Below, one piece after another: positions 1 to 9,156 of a DNA stretch of 64,000 bases (the stretch's first letter is position 1; every line of letters begins with the position of its first letter). A program made the position numbers and the translations under genes. Source of the DNA: Flavobacteriales bacterium. GTDB lineage: Bacteria; Bacteroidota; Bacteroidia; Flavobacteriales_F; PHOS-HE28. Below the pieces are notes generated by a model. That model did not search any database and was not told the origin of the DNA. It saw only the letters and a program-made list of their open reading frames with translations. The DNA is taken from contig JADKJM010000016.1 of the NCBI GenBank assembly GCA_016721005.1, positions 310,001-374,000 on the forward strand, in the 5' to 3' direction.

Positions 1-1613
1 CCGCCGACCACCATGATCATGTACGTGCCCGGCCTCCAGGCGCGCGCATCAAGATCGAGGACCGTCGTTCCCCCGATCCGTTCCGTGTGGACCACACGAC
101 CCGTGACATCGCTGATCACCACCGATCCGGAACCCGACACCTGCTGAGGCAACCGGATGGTCACACTTTCACGGGTGGGATTGGGAAACACTTCCGGCGA
201 AGGCAATGTCAATTCGGGGATCCCGATGGGTCCGCACGGGTTCACGCTTCCTTCCTGCGATGTCGCGGTTCCGACCGGAGCCAACCACCAATGCAATTGT
301 TCCAAGGTGGGGTTCGGGTTGCTCGCTCCCCAGTGGTAGCTCATCTTCCCGTAGTAGTCCGGTGCGGTCAGGCTGGTTCCGCTCCCACACGCATTCGTTG
401 TGCAACACGACAAGCCGCCGGTGAGTGTCCCCACCAGCTTCTTCGCCGAATTGAAGATGGGTGAACCGGATGACCCGGGCTCTGTCACACCGTGGCCATT
501 GGCGGTCGCTGTCCACACCACACGCCAATGCGTTCCGTTCGGGCCGCCCCATGTCGCGCTGCTGGCGGTTCCGCTGAAGGTGCTGATCTTCTTCACGTCG
601 CTGTCCGGGTGATGGAGGCTCACCCCGCCTACCGGTGCTGCCGTTCCCGCATCCCATCCTGCCCAATACGGCGTGTAGCTGCCCGGGATCGCGGAGGTGA
701 GTTCAATGAGCGAATAATCCGAACCCGTCGCACCCCCTTGATCCTGTGATCCCGCACGACGTGCGCATCCGGTAAGCCCGCTTCCTGTTGCGGAGCCTGT
801 GCCACAGACCGTGCGCTGGAACTGGAACCGGAACTGGTAGCTCGGGTAGTTCGTGGTCACGCTTTCCTCCGTGCAATGGAAAGCCGTGAGGATGTACCCC
901 TTGCAATCGGAAGCGGTGTTGTTCACCAAGGTGCCGGTGCAGAACCCCGCACCAGTTGGAATGACCACGCGGATCCGCACGACCGCATTGCGTTCGTTCA
1001 CCCAGTTCGCTCCTTCGCTGCAATTCACATCCACCTCACAGGTACCCGACTTCACTTGCGCGACCATGCGATAGGCGTGTGCGACCTTTTCCAAGTGCAA
1101 ACTCCCTTCTCCACGCACGGCGGCCGGTTCATGGTATTCCACGGTGCACGCATCACCATACACCATATCCGTGGTGAATGAACCATCGGCTTGCACATGC
1201 GCGGCAGTGGATCCACCGATCACTTGTTCTCGTGCATCATCATACACATGCACTTGCGATCCAGGAGGCAGGTACACATCCGAGAAGAACAACTCCATGG
1301 CATGTGCACCGGGTGACACGACGCGCAAACGCCAGATGCGATCGCCGCCGGGCAGTTCGGTCCACACGCCTGAATGGTCCAGATCCGCTGGAGCAACAAC
1401 GAAGCGTGCATAGAGCGGAAGTTTGTTCGCCGCATCCCGCACAGCATCGTCCATGGCCGCCGCCGTTGCGTCGAACGGACTTGCTTCCAACGTGGGCACC
1501 GCGTGCGGATCCAGCCCGTAGCGCATGCTCATCGGTATCGCTCCGGTGAATTCCTGGGCAGGCAAGTGAGTGGCGAGTACGAAGAAGAGGGAAAGGGAAA
1601 GGAAGCGCATCAT
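1..1613 (-). CDS. T9SS-exported trypsin-like serine protease (lysyl endopeptidase-like), C-terminus cut by window edge
   Basis: The frame stays open from an ATG at 1613 (or 1610) to the left edge, about 536 codons. It begins with a signal peptide (MRFLSLSLFFVLATHLPAQ). A prodomain-like region covers about residues 60-165. A chymotrypsin-fold protease follows, with the triad visible (numbered from the ATG at 1610) as His245 in LTAFHC, Asp298 in GSDYSLIEL and Ser381 in PGSSGSPIF. The GSSGSP form and the many cysteines resemble the Achromobacter lysyl endopeptidase family. The end (EVFPNPTRESV, then DARAWRPGTYMIMVV) is a nearly complete type A T9SS sorting domain, so secretion to the cell surface or medium is inferred. 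A TATTTTCG box lies 18 bases upstream. Lysine specificity is not shown by the sequence. Confidence 0.87.
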   Translation of the reverse strand, partial: MMRFLSLSLFFVLATHLPAQEFTGAIPMSMRYGLDPHAVPTLEASPFDATAAAMDDAVRDAANKLPLYARFVVAPADLDHSGVWTELPGGDRIWRLRVVSPGAHAMELFFSDVYLPPGSQVHVYDDAREQVIGGSTAAHVQADGSFTTDMVYGDACTVEYHEPAAVRGEGSLHLEKVAHAYRMVAQVKSGTCEVDVNCSEGANWVNERNAVVRIRVVIPTGAGFCTGTLVNNTASDCKGYILTAFHCTEESVTTNYPSYQFRFQFQRTVCGTGSATGSGLTGCARRAGSQDQGGATGSDYSLIELTSAIPGSYTPYWAGWDAGTAAPVGGVSLHHPDSDVKKISTFSGTASSATWGGPNGTHWRVVWTATANGHGVTEPGSSGSPIFNSAKKLVGTLTGGLSCCTTNACGSGTSLTAPDYYGKMSYHWGASNPNPTLEQLHWWLAPVGTATSQEGSVNPCGPIGIPELTLPSPEVFPNPTRESVTIRLPQQVSGSGSVVISDVTGRVVHTERIGGTTVLDLDARAWRPGTYMIMVVG

Positions 1614-1631
1614 GTGCTGGGGACGGGTGCA

Positions 1632-1639
1632 CGAAAATA
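1632..1639 (-). promoter_or_regulatory. Bacteroidota -7-like box (TATTTTCG) for the protease gene
   Basis: TATTTTCG on the minus strand lies 18 bases before the protease ATG. It fits TAnnTT(T/C)G, a variant of the known Bacteroidota -7 element TAnnTTTG, and the same octamer precedes the DUF1573 gene at 5867. Confidence 0.4.
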
Positions 1640-1749
1640 GACGGTTCGCCGGTGCATCGCACCCGTGGAGCTTGTCCGTGGCCCATTCAGGCATTCTTCA
1701 CCCCTCGCGCACAACAGACGATCTTCGCCGTTCGTTATCCGGATCACAC

Positions 1750-4109
1750 ATGTTCGCGCGCATCTTGTCATGGATCAAGCGGTCGATCCGCCTTCTGCGC
1801 TGGGTCATCGTCGCGCTGCTCCTGGTTCTTGTTTGGGCGAAGTGGGGCCGATGGATCCGCTCTTCACCACGCCGCGCAGCATGGTGCTGCTGGACCGCAA
1901 CGGTGAGTTGCTTGGAGCCACGGTCGCCAAGGATGGTCAGTGGCGCATGCCATCCACGGACAGTGTTCCCGAGTGCTTCGCCATATGCTTGATCCAATTC
2001 GAGGATCGCCATTTCCGGGATCATTGGGGTGTGCGACCGGGATCGTTGGTGCGCGCCTGGCAGCAGAACCGGAAGGCCGGGCGCATCGTGAGCGGAGGAA
2101 GCACCATCACCATGCAAGTGTCGCGTATGGCGCGTGGTGATCGCGACCGCACGTGGTGGAACAAGTTCGTGGAGGTCCTGATCGCGTTGCGGATCGAACT
2201 GCGCTACGACAAGGAGGAGATCCTGATGCTGTATGCGGCCAACGCGCCGTTCGGAGGGAACGTGGTCGGCTTGGATGCCGCAGCATGGCGCTGGTACGGT
2301 CGTGATGCGAAGTCCTTGGGCTGGGGTGAGAGCGCTACACTGGCCGTGTTGCCGAACGCACCGTCGCGCATCCATCCCGGTCGCAATCGCGATGCACTTC
2401 TTGCGAAACGGAACCGCCTGCTGGATCGATTGCTCGAGGTGAAGGCATTGGATACTCTACAGTGGTCCTTGGCGCGCGTTGAACCCTTGCCCGAGTTTCC
2501 GCATGCGCTACCTCGTATCGCGCCGCACTTGCTAACGACCATGCTGGTGGAAGGGCACTCCGGACAGCGCGTGGTTACGACGATCGATCGCGTGTTACAG
2601 GAACGCGTGAACGACATGGCCCTTCGACATGGTCCCGTGATGCGGGCGAACGAGGTACACAACGCGGCGGTGTTGGTGATGGATGTGGAAACCGGCGAAG
2701 TGCTGGCCTACATGGGGAACCAGCCCGATGCCGATGCGGATCATGCGGGCATGGTGGACGTGGTGCGCGCACAACGCAGCACTGGCAGCTTGTTGAAACC
2801 CTTCCTCTACGCGGACATGTTGCAGAGCGGAGAGCGCATGCCCGACCAACTCGTCGCCGATCTTCCAACGAGCTACGAGGGTTTCGCGCCGCGCAACTAC
2901 GATGAGCGCTTCGACGGAGCGGTGCCCGCATCGCAAGCACTCAGCCGTTCGTTGAACGTGCCCGCAGTGAGAGCGCTGCGTGAGCATGGTGTGGAGCGTA
3001 CGCGCCGCATGTTCCTTGGAATGGGACTCGTGGGATTGGATCGCGGTGCGGATCACTACGGGCTTTCGTTGATCGTGGGCGGCGGTGAAAGCAGTCTTTG
3101 GGAACTCACCGGTGCATACGCATCGCTTGCTCGTATCGCGATCCGGTACAGCGGAAGTGCCGCCTCGGTGGAAGGTGCTGTTCATCCGCCGGTGGTCGTG
3201 CGCGAAGAACGTACGTGGCACGGACAGCCTGTACTCAATGCGGCTTCGGTCTTCCATACCATCCAAGCCATGCAAGGGGTGAACCGGCCAGAGACCGAAT
3301 CCGGTTGGCAGCGATTCGCCGGGAACGAACGGATCGCGTGGAAGACCGGCACCAGCTACGGCCATCGCGATGCGTGGGCGATCGGGTTCACCGACCGGTA
3401 CGCCGTCGGCGTCTGGACCGGCAACGCCAGTGGTGAAGGAAGACCCGGACTCACAGGAACACTCGCAGCCGCCCCGCTCCTCTTCGAAGTGTTCGGTGCA
3501 CTTCCCGATGGCGCTGGGTTCGACCCGCCGTACGACGCGATGGAGCGCATGGCGGTGTGTCCTGCCAGTGGTTTCCGCGCCGGGCCTGATTGCGCGCATC
3601 CCGATGAGCGCTGGATCATTCACGAAGCCGTACGCACAGCTCCCTGTCCATATCACCACATGATCACGGTTGACACCGATGCGAGCCACCGCGTTCCACC
3701 GGGACCCGGGTCGCACCAAGTGAGTTGGTTCAGCCTGCCACCGGCGATGGAGTACTACTACGCGCCGACGCATCCCGCGTATCGAACACTTCCTCCGTGG
3801 TTGGACACCGACGGTGCAACGAGCACCCAGCGTCCGATGCAGATGATCTATCCGGAGCAGGGTGCCACACTCTTCGTTCCGGTCCAATTGAATGGTGAAC
3901 TCGGTCGCGTGGTATTCCAACTCGCACATCAACGCACGGATGCAACAGTACACTGGGACCTGGACGGCAATTACCTCGGCAGTACGCAACGCGAACACCG
4001 CCTCGCTTCGGTCGTCCCGGATGGTGAGCACACCTTGACGCTCACGGATGAGAACGGGGATCATCTCGTGGTCCGGTTCAGGACCATCTCATCACGGGAC
4101 CAGCGGTGA
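1750..4109 (+). CDS. pbpC: Penicillin-binding protein 1C, apparent frameshift near the N-terminus
   Basis: A bifunctional peptidoglycan synthase. The ATG at 1750 encodes MFARILSWIKRSIRLLRWV and a transmembrane anchor (VIVALLLVLVWAKWG). The catalytic part is read one frame over, from about 1850. One extra G in the GGGG run at 1844-1847 joins the frames as VWAKWGPMDPLFTTPRSM and gives 786 residues, close to the usual family length (about 770). The GT51 glycosyltransferase has Glu85 in FEDRHFRDHWGV and GGSTITMQVSR. The transpeptidase has SLLK (Ser347/Lys350), SLN in SRSLNVPAVRAL and KTGT. A BiPBP_C domain ends the protein. No alpha-2-macroglobulin gene, a frequent pbpC partner, lies next to it. 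Without the repair, the long open frame (from 1665) would lack a membrane anchor. Confidence 0.9.
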
Positions 4110-4204
4110 AAGGCTGTTGTGGCTTGACAGTTGTTAACTGCCGCAGGCAACCGCCAGCCTTGCCCCTACGTTACATTGCCATCATTCCCGCCCACATCCA
4201 GCAC

Positions 4205-5812
4205 ATGAAACAATTCCGTTCGGTCGCGCTCGCCTTCCTCGTCGTACTTTCCATTCCGTTGCGCGCACAGCAGCAACAACAGGCTGATCCGACCACTGTG
4301 GGGAAGTTGGAATCGCTGTTGTACCACATCGATCGGATGTATGTGGATGAGGTGAACAAGCAGGAACTGGTGGACGCGGCGATCGTCCGGATCCTGGAGG
4401 AATTGGATCCGCACTCCATCTACATTCCGAAGGAGGATCTCGAAGAAGTGAACGAACCATTGAAGGGCAACTTCGAGGGGGTCGGGATCCAGTTCAACAT
4501 CATTCGTGACACCATCTATGTGGTGGATGCGATCTCGGGAGGACCTTCCGAGCGTTTGGGTATCCGCGCCGGCGACCGCATCCTGACGATCGACACCGAG
4601 AACGCTGCAGGGGTGGGCTTCAAGAACAGCGATGTGATGAAGCGCCTTCGTGGAAAGAAAGGCACGAAGGTGACCGTGACCATGGGACGCAGAGGTGAAC
4701 CCGCTCCATTGGAATTCGTGATCACGCGTGACAAGATCCCCATCTTCAGCGTGGACGCCGGGTACATGGCCACACCCACGGTCGGCTACATCAAGGTGAG
4801 CCGCTTCAGCGCGACCACCATGAAGGAATTCCGCGAGAAGATGGACGAGTTGAAGGCCATGGGGATGCAGGACCTGATCCTGGATCTGCAAGGGAACGGC
4901 GGCGGCTATCTGCGCACCGCGATCGACATGGCGGATGAGTTCCTCGGCGAGAAGAAACTGGTGGTGTACACCGAAGGACGCACTTCGCCGCGGGAGGACA
5001 CCTACGCCACCAAGGAAGGCCGCTTCGAGAAAGGTAAGTTGGTGGTGCTGGTGGATGAAGGCAGCGCCAGCGCGAGCGAGATCGTGAGCGGCGCGATCCA
5101 GGATTGGGATCGCGGCGTGATCGTCGGCCGTCGCAGTTTCGGAAAGGGATTGGTGCAACGGCCGGTGATGCTGCCCGACGGGTCCGCCGTGCGGCTCACC
5201 GTCTCCCGGTACTACACGCCAAGCGGAAGGTGCATCCAGAAATCTTATGACCACGGGGTTGAGGCTTACCGCATGGAAAAAGGAACGCGACTGGCCAACG
5301 GAGAGTTGACCAGTGCGGACAGTATCCATCCGCAGGACACCGTGAAGTTCTACACCATGAACAAGCGCGTGGTCTTCGGTGGCGGCGGGATCATGCCTGA
5401 TGTCTTCGTGCCGATCGATACTTCGCAGAGTTCCGCGTACTTCGGGCAGTTGGTCCGCAAAGGGGTCCTCAACACCTTCGCCTTGAACTACGTGGACGAG
5501 CACCGTGATGAATTATTGAAGCGGTACTCCAGTGTGGAGCATTTCCGGAACGCATTCGTCGTGGGCGATGTGATGGTGTCCGCCCTGGAGGCGTACGCCA
5601 TGAAGGAGGGCATAGAGCCTGATCCTGAAGGCATGGAGCGGTCGGGAGGGCTCATCAACATCCGGTTGAAGGCCTTGGTGGCCAGGGACCTGTGGAATAC
5701 AGCCGCCTACTGGCAGGTGATCAATGCCGAGAACCCCGTGGATCGGAGCTTCCAGCGGGCGCTGGAGATCCTGGGGGACAACACCTTCCAGCGGCTGGGG
5801 ATGACCCGCTGA
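4205..5812 (+). CDS. S41 family C-terminal processing peptidase (CtpA/Prc type)
   Basis: 535 residues from the ATG at 4205. That start places the signal peptide MKQFRSVALAFLVVLSIPLRAQ at the N-terminus; the frame is open 33 codons further up but without a signal-like sequence. Order: N-terminal helical region, PDZ domain (about residues 85-175, with GVGIQFN and GIRAGDRILTID), then the S41 protease core. The catalytic pair is Ser289 (second serine of GSASASE) and Lys314 (RRSFGKGLVQ), with the 25-residue spacing typical of Prc/CtpB. Such proteases trim periplasmic proteins from the C-terminus. It follows pbpC after 95 bases, which suits a cell-envelope role. Substrate unknown. Confidence 0.95.
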   Translation: MKQFRSVALAFLVVLSIPLRAQQQQQADPTTVGKLESLLYHIDRMYVDEVNKQELVDAAIVRILEELDPHSIYIPKEDLEEVNEPLKGNFEGVGIQFNIIRDTIYVVDAISGGPSERLGIRAGDRILTIDTENAAGVGFKNSDVMKRLRGKKGTKVTVTMGRRGEPAPLEFVITRDKIPIFSVDAGYMATPTVGYIKVSRFSATTMKEFREKMDELKAMGMQDLILDLQGNGGGYLRTAIDMADEFLGEKKLVVYTEGRTSPREDTYATKEGRFEKGKLVVLVDEGSASASEIVSGAIQDWDRGVIVGRRSFGKGLVQRPVMLPDGSAVRLTVSRYYTPSGRCIQKSYDHGVEAYRMEKGTRLANGELTSADSIHPQDTVKFYTMNKRVVFGGGGIMPDVFVPIDTSQSSAYFGQLVRKGVLNTFALNYVDEHRDELLKRYSSVEHFRNAFVVGDVMVSALEAYAMKEGIEPDPEGMERSGGLINIRLKALVARDLWNTAAYWQVINAENPVDRSFQRALEILGDNTFQRLGMTR

Positions 5813-5866
5813 CCGCTTTTTCCTAACGGATCGTTAAGGACTTGCTCGATGGAAGGCGCGCCGTGC

Positions 5867-5874
5867 TATTTTCG
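5867..5874 (+). promoter_or_regulatory. -7-like box (TATTTTCG) upstream of the DUF1573 gene
   Basis: TATTTTCG lies 42 bases before the ATG at 5917, with a TTG at 5842-5844 giving a 22-base spacer. This fits the Bacteroidota TTG / TAnnTTTG architecture apart from C at position 7. Confidence 0.45.
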
Positions 5875-5916
5875 CCGCCCGGAATATCCCGTCGCAACGA
5901 CCCAACCTCCATATCC

Positions 5917-6477
5917 ATGAAAGACAAGATCCAGATCGCCCTGCTCGCCGTGATCGCTGTGGCACTCGGTGCCATTGCTTGGGGCCAGCTCAAGTCGGAC
6001 TCCAGCGATGCCAACACAAGCAACGTGGTGGCCGCTGAACCCGCTGCCCCTGCTGCGGACGGCAGCTTCGACCCGATGGCCAACACGACCCCGGTCGTGG
6101 ACAACACCCCGAAGACCACGATGACCTTCGGGAAATACGAGCACGACTTCGGGACCGTGAAGCAGGACACCAAGAACAAGTACGTATTCGTCTTTACGAA
6201 TACCGGTAAGGAGCCCTTGATCATTGAAAGCGCTACCGGTAGCTGCGGCTGCACGGTGCCGAGTTACCCCAAAGCGCCGATCGCACCTGGTGCAACCGGC
6301 CAGATCGAGGTGGAATACAGCCCCGGCAAACAAGAGAACGCGCAGCAGAAGACGGTGAAGGTGGTGGCCAACACGGAGCCCAAGGAGACCGAATTGCGGA
6401 TCAAGGCATTCGTGACGCCCGGTACCGGCGACGCGAAGGCTGCTGGTGAGAACCAGACCATCCAGATCGGTAAGTAA
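5917..6477 (+). CDS. DUF1573 domain secreted/membrane-anchored protein
   Basis: 186 residues starting MKDKIQIALLAVIAVALGAI, an N-terminal hydrophobic segment that is a signal peptide or an anchor. A low-complexity Ala/Pro/Asp linker follows (about residues 30-65). A DUF1573 Ig-like domain then runs from about residue 70, with hallmark motifs HDFGTV, FTNTGKEPL and GSCGCTVP. The gene is probably monocistronic, with a promoter-like box upstream and a strong hairpin terminator directly downstream. DUF1573 proteins are very common in Bacteroidota envelopes but their function is not established. A second copy of this domain is fused to the OmpA-family protein at 34362-36605. Confidence 0.88.
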   Translation: MKDKIQIALLAVIAVALGAIAWGQLKSDSSDANTSNVVAAEPAAPAADGSFDPMANTTPVVDNTPKTTMTFGKYEHDFGTVKQDTKNKYVFVFTNTGKEPLIIESATGSCGCTVPSYPKAPIAPGATGQIEVEYSPGKQENAQQKTVKVVANTEPKETELRIKAFVTPGTGDAKAAGENQTIQIGK

Positions 6478-6490
6478 CGGATCACATTGG

Positions 6491-6528
6491 AATGAAAGAA
6501 GCCCGCTGATCAGCGGGCTTCTTTCATT
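6491..6528. terminator. Bidirectional hairpin terminator
   Basis: A perfect inverted repeat: 19 bases (AATGAAAGAAGCCCGCTGA) are mirrored exactly by the next 19. It sits between the convergent DUF1573 gene (ends 6477) and the dehydratase gene (ends 6578), with a GC-rich core and A/T-rich arms, so it can work in both directions. Confidence 0.85.
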
Positions 6529-6577
6529 TCATAGGGACCGAAGGGGTATGCTCTTCCGCTTCCCCCTTCCTTCCTCG

Positions 6578-6814
6578 TCATAGCTTGTCGATCGCGTCCG
6601 CGAGTTTCAGATCACGTTCGGTGATCACGTTCCCCGCATCGTGCGTGCTCAATCGGATGCTCACGCTGTTGTACACATTGGTCCACTCCGGGTGGTGGTC
6701 CTGTTTTTCCGCGATCATGGCTACGCGGGTCATGAAGGCGAACGCCTCACTGAAGTCCGCGAATTGAAAGTTGCGGCACAGCTTGCCGCCTTCCTCGGTC
6801 CAGCTCGTGCTCAT
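6578..6814 (-). CDS. Pterin-4a-carbinolamine dehydratase
   Basis: 78 residues, the usual minimal PCD/DCoH length, starting MSTSWTEEGGKLCRNF. The active-site signature is present: EKQDHHPEWTNVYNSV followed by IRLSTHD, with the conserved His-His-Pro and second His. The enzyme dehydrates 4a-hydroxytetrahydropterin, which recycles the pterin cofactor of aromatic amino acid hydroxylases; it acts in the cytosol. The ATG overlaps the stop of the S46 peptidase gene by four bases (ATGA), which suggests translational coupling although the pathways are unrelated. The frame is open further upstream, but only as a shadow of the peptidase gene. No hydroxylase gene is in this window. Confidence 0.93.
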   Translation of the reverse strand: MSTSWTEEGGKLCRNFQFADFSEAFAFMTRVAMIAEKQDHHPEWTNVYNSVSIRLSTHDAGNVITERDLKLADAIDKL

Positions 6815-9012
6815 CGGTGGATCGGGAGTTGGATCATTCCGGGAAGAGGTTCCTGCTTCACCACGTCCATTTCCGCGATCAGGTTGGTCGCGCCAGCGTA
6901 CTTGTCGATGATGAACAGGACATAGCGCGCATCGACGCAGATGTTCCTGCACTTGCTCGGATCGAACTGGATATCGCTCATCGTGCTTTCCCAGGTCCGA
7001 TCGAAGTTGAGGCCGATGAGCTCCCCACGACCGTTCAGGACAGGGCTTCCGCTGTTCCCACCCGTGGTGTGCAAGGACGAGGTGAAACAAACCGGCATGC
7101 TTCCGTTCATTGCATATCTCCCATAGTCCTTGGCCTTGTGCAGGTCGATCAACCGTTGCGGCACATCGAACTCCGCATCACCCGGTATGTACTTCTCCAT
7201 CACACCATCCAGTGTGGTGAAGTACGTGTACGTGACCGCATCACGGGGAATGCTTCCTTCCACCTTTCCGTAGCTCAAGCGCAAAGTGCTGTTCGCATCC
7301 GGCCAGTAGGTCTTCTCGGGATAGAGCACCATCATGCCTTCCACATAGGTGCGCATGGCACTCTCGATGCCATCGCTGAGTTGGGCATGTGTTGGCCGGA
7401 CCTGATCCAGGAAGTTGGTGAAGAAGCTGCGCGAGGCTTTGAAGGCTGGATCGTTCAGAAGCTTCCGCACACTCTTCGACCCGGGTTTGCTGAAGGCCTT
7501 CTCCAGCTTCGCAGGATCGGCAAAGACGCTTCGCGCATAGAGCGCATCGACCCATTCATCACCATCACCCTTGTACTTGCTATCGATCTCCTTGAGGATG
7601 GCGGGTGCGAGTTGGGCAGGGACATACTTCCGGTAGATCGGTAGCAGCGCTTTGAATACACGCTTGTCCACTTCCACATCGTAGTTCGCGAAGTAGGCTT
7701 TGGCATTTGTAAGCAGATCACCCACAGCGCTCTGCAACTTGCCTTCCTTCACCAGATCCTGTTGTTTCTCGATCACATCCTTGAACCCATCGGTGAAACG
7801 CAACACCTCGGGGCCGTAATAGACCATCTCTACGAAGAGGTCCCGCGCCGTGGCGTATGGGGTGTATTCGGCATAGAGCCTGGCCAGTTCCGTCAAGGCC
7901 GCCGCGTACCGCACTGAATCCAACTGCATGGCGCGAGCGGAGTAAGCAGTCTCGTACTCGCGCTTTCTCTCAAGCGTGTTCAATTCCTTCAAACCCCGCA
8001 ACTCCCCGATCCATTTCTTCCAAGCGTTGCTGATCCCGCTTTGCTTGTCGGCGTATTGCAACCGCGTCCGATCACTGCCCAGCATCGCGGCATCGATCAC
8101 ACCAAGGCTCGCGGTCCGCATGGCGATGCGCATCGGGTCGGATGTGTTCATCACATACTCCACCGCGTAGCTGCTTACGTAGCGTTGGGTGTTGCCGGGG
8201 AATCCGAAGATCATGGCGTAATCGCCTTCCTGAACGCCATCCAAGCTGATCGGCAGGACATGGCGCGGGGTGAACGGGACATTCGCATCACTGGGATCCG
8301 CTGGTGCGTTGTCCGGGCCGGCGTAGATCCGGAACAGGCTGAAGTCCGCATTGTGCCGCGGCCACATCCAGTTGTCCGTATCGCCCCCGAATTTCCCGAT
8401 CGCACTGGGCGGTGCACCCACCAATCGCACATCCTTGAAGGTCTCGGTAACGATGAGATAGTAGCTGTTGCCGTAATTGAACGGGCGCACCACCGCCTTG
8501 TACCCGGTTCCTTCCACCGCTTCATCCGCAATGGCCTTCCCGAGTTTGTTCGCCAGATCGCGGCGCGCGGCTTCGTTCATCGCCATCTCCGGGGTGATCT
8601 GGGAAAGGATCCTATCGGACACGTCCTCCATGCGCACGATGAACGTGGCGGTCAAACCGGGGTTTCGCAATTCAGCAGCGTGATCGGCCGCCCAGAAACC
8701 GTTCTTCAACCGATCGTTCTCCACCGTGCTGTGATCCGTGATCGCACTGAAGCCGCAATGGTGGTTCGTTAGGATGAGCCCTTGCCGACTGATCACCTCG
8801 GCAGTGCATCCACCGCCGAACAACACGATGGCATCCTTGATGCTGCCGTGGTTGATGCTATAGATGTCGTCGGCGGAGAGTTTCAGCCCGGCGGACTGTA
8901 GATCGCCTTCAATGCTTTTGAGCAATGTCGGCAACCACATACCCTCGTGTGCGCGGAGACCGGAGGTTGGAACGAGGAGAACAAAGAGTACGGCGGTCAG
9001 GCGGTTCAGCAT
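6811..9012 (-). CDS. S46 family dipeptidyl peptidase, DPP11-type (Asp/Glu-preferring)
   Basis: 733 residues from the ATG at 9012, which begins a signal peptide (MLNRLTAVLFVLLVPTSGLRA); the frame is open 26 codons further up. Triad: His85 in LTNHHCG, the Asp of RHNADFSLF, and Ser654 in GGNSGSPV. Arg672, 18 residues after the serine in LNFDRTWE, matches the position where Arg marks acidic-residue-specific DPP11 and Gly marks DPP7. It should release dipeptides with penultimate Asp or Glu in the periplasm, feeding peptide nutrition. It is followed with a four-base overlap by the pterin dehydratase. The specificity call rests on that one residue plus family knowledge. Confidence 0.93.
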   Translation of the reverse strand: MLNRLTAVLFVLLVPTSGLRAHEGMWLPTLLKSIEGDLQSAGLKLSADDIYSINHGSIKDAIVLFGGGCTAEVISRQGLILTNHHCGFSAITDHSTVENDRLKNGFWAADHAAELRNPGLTATFIVRMEDVSDRILSQITPEMAMNEAARRDLANKLGKAIADEAVEGTGYKAVVRPFNYGNSYYLIVTETFKDVRLVGAPPSAIGKFGGDTDNWMWPRHNADFSLFRIYAGPDNAPADPSDANVPFTPRHVLPISLDGVQEGDYAMIFGFPGNTQRYVSSYAVEYVMNTSDPMRIAMRTASLGVIDAAMLGSDRTRLQYADKQSGISNAWKKWIGELRGLKELNTLERKREYETAYSARAMQLDSVRYAAALTELARLYAEYTPYATARDLFVEMVYYGPEVLRFTDGFKDVIEKQQDLVKEGKLQSAVGDLLTNAKAYFANYDVEVDKRVFKALLPIYRKYVPAQLAPAILKEIDSKYKGDGDEWVDALYARSVFADPAKLEKAFSKPGSKSVRKLLNDPAFKASRSFFTNFLDQVRPTHAQLSDGIESAMRTYVEGMMVLYPEKTYWPDANSTLRLSYGKVEGSIPRDAVTYTYFTTLDGVMEKYIPGDAEFDVPQRLIDLHKAKDYGRYAMNGSMPVCFTSSLHTTGGNSGSPVLNGRGELIGLNFDRTWESTMSDIQFDPSKCRNICVDARYVLFIIDKYAGATNLIAEMDVVKQEPLPGMIQLPIHR

Positions 9013-9029
9013 GTCGTGTTGATCAATGG

Positions 9030-9037
9030 CGAATGTA
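9030..9037 (-). promoter_or_regulatory. -7-like box (TACATTCG) for the S46 peptidase
   Basis: TACATTCG on the minus strand lies 17 bases before the ATG at 9012 and fits TAnnTT(T/C)G. A TTG sits only 15 bases further upstream, so the -33 element is uncertain. Confidence 0.35.
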
Positions 9038-9156
9038 GGTCGCACGGGAAACCAACTGGTGGCACGGCAGTGATCAACCGAGGCATGCATGCCAAACGAG
9101 ATGATGAAATATCCAGCCGGTTTCTTCTACCTTTCAATGCCCTTACCAACCTGACC

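Noticed and set aside
2595..4064. Antisense frame of 489 codons opposite pbpC
   Set aside because: No recognisable domain; the opposite strand encodes all PBP1C catalytic motifs.
4166..5503. Antisense frame of 445 codons opposite the S41 peptidase gene
   Set aside because: His/Asp-rich shadow protein typical of high-GC antisense frames; no domain.
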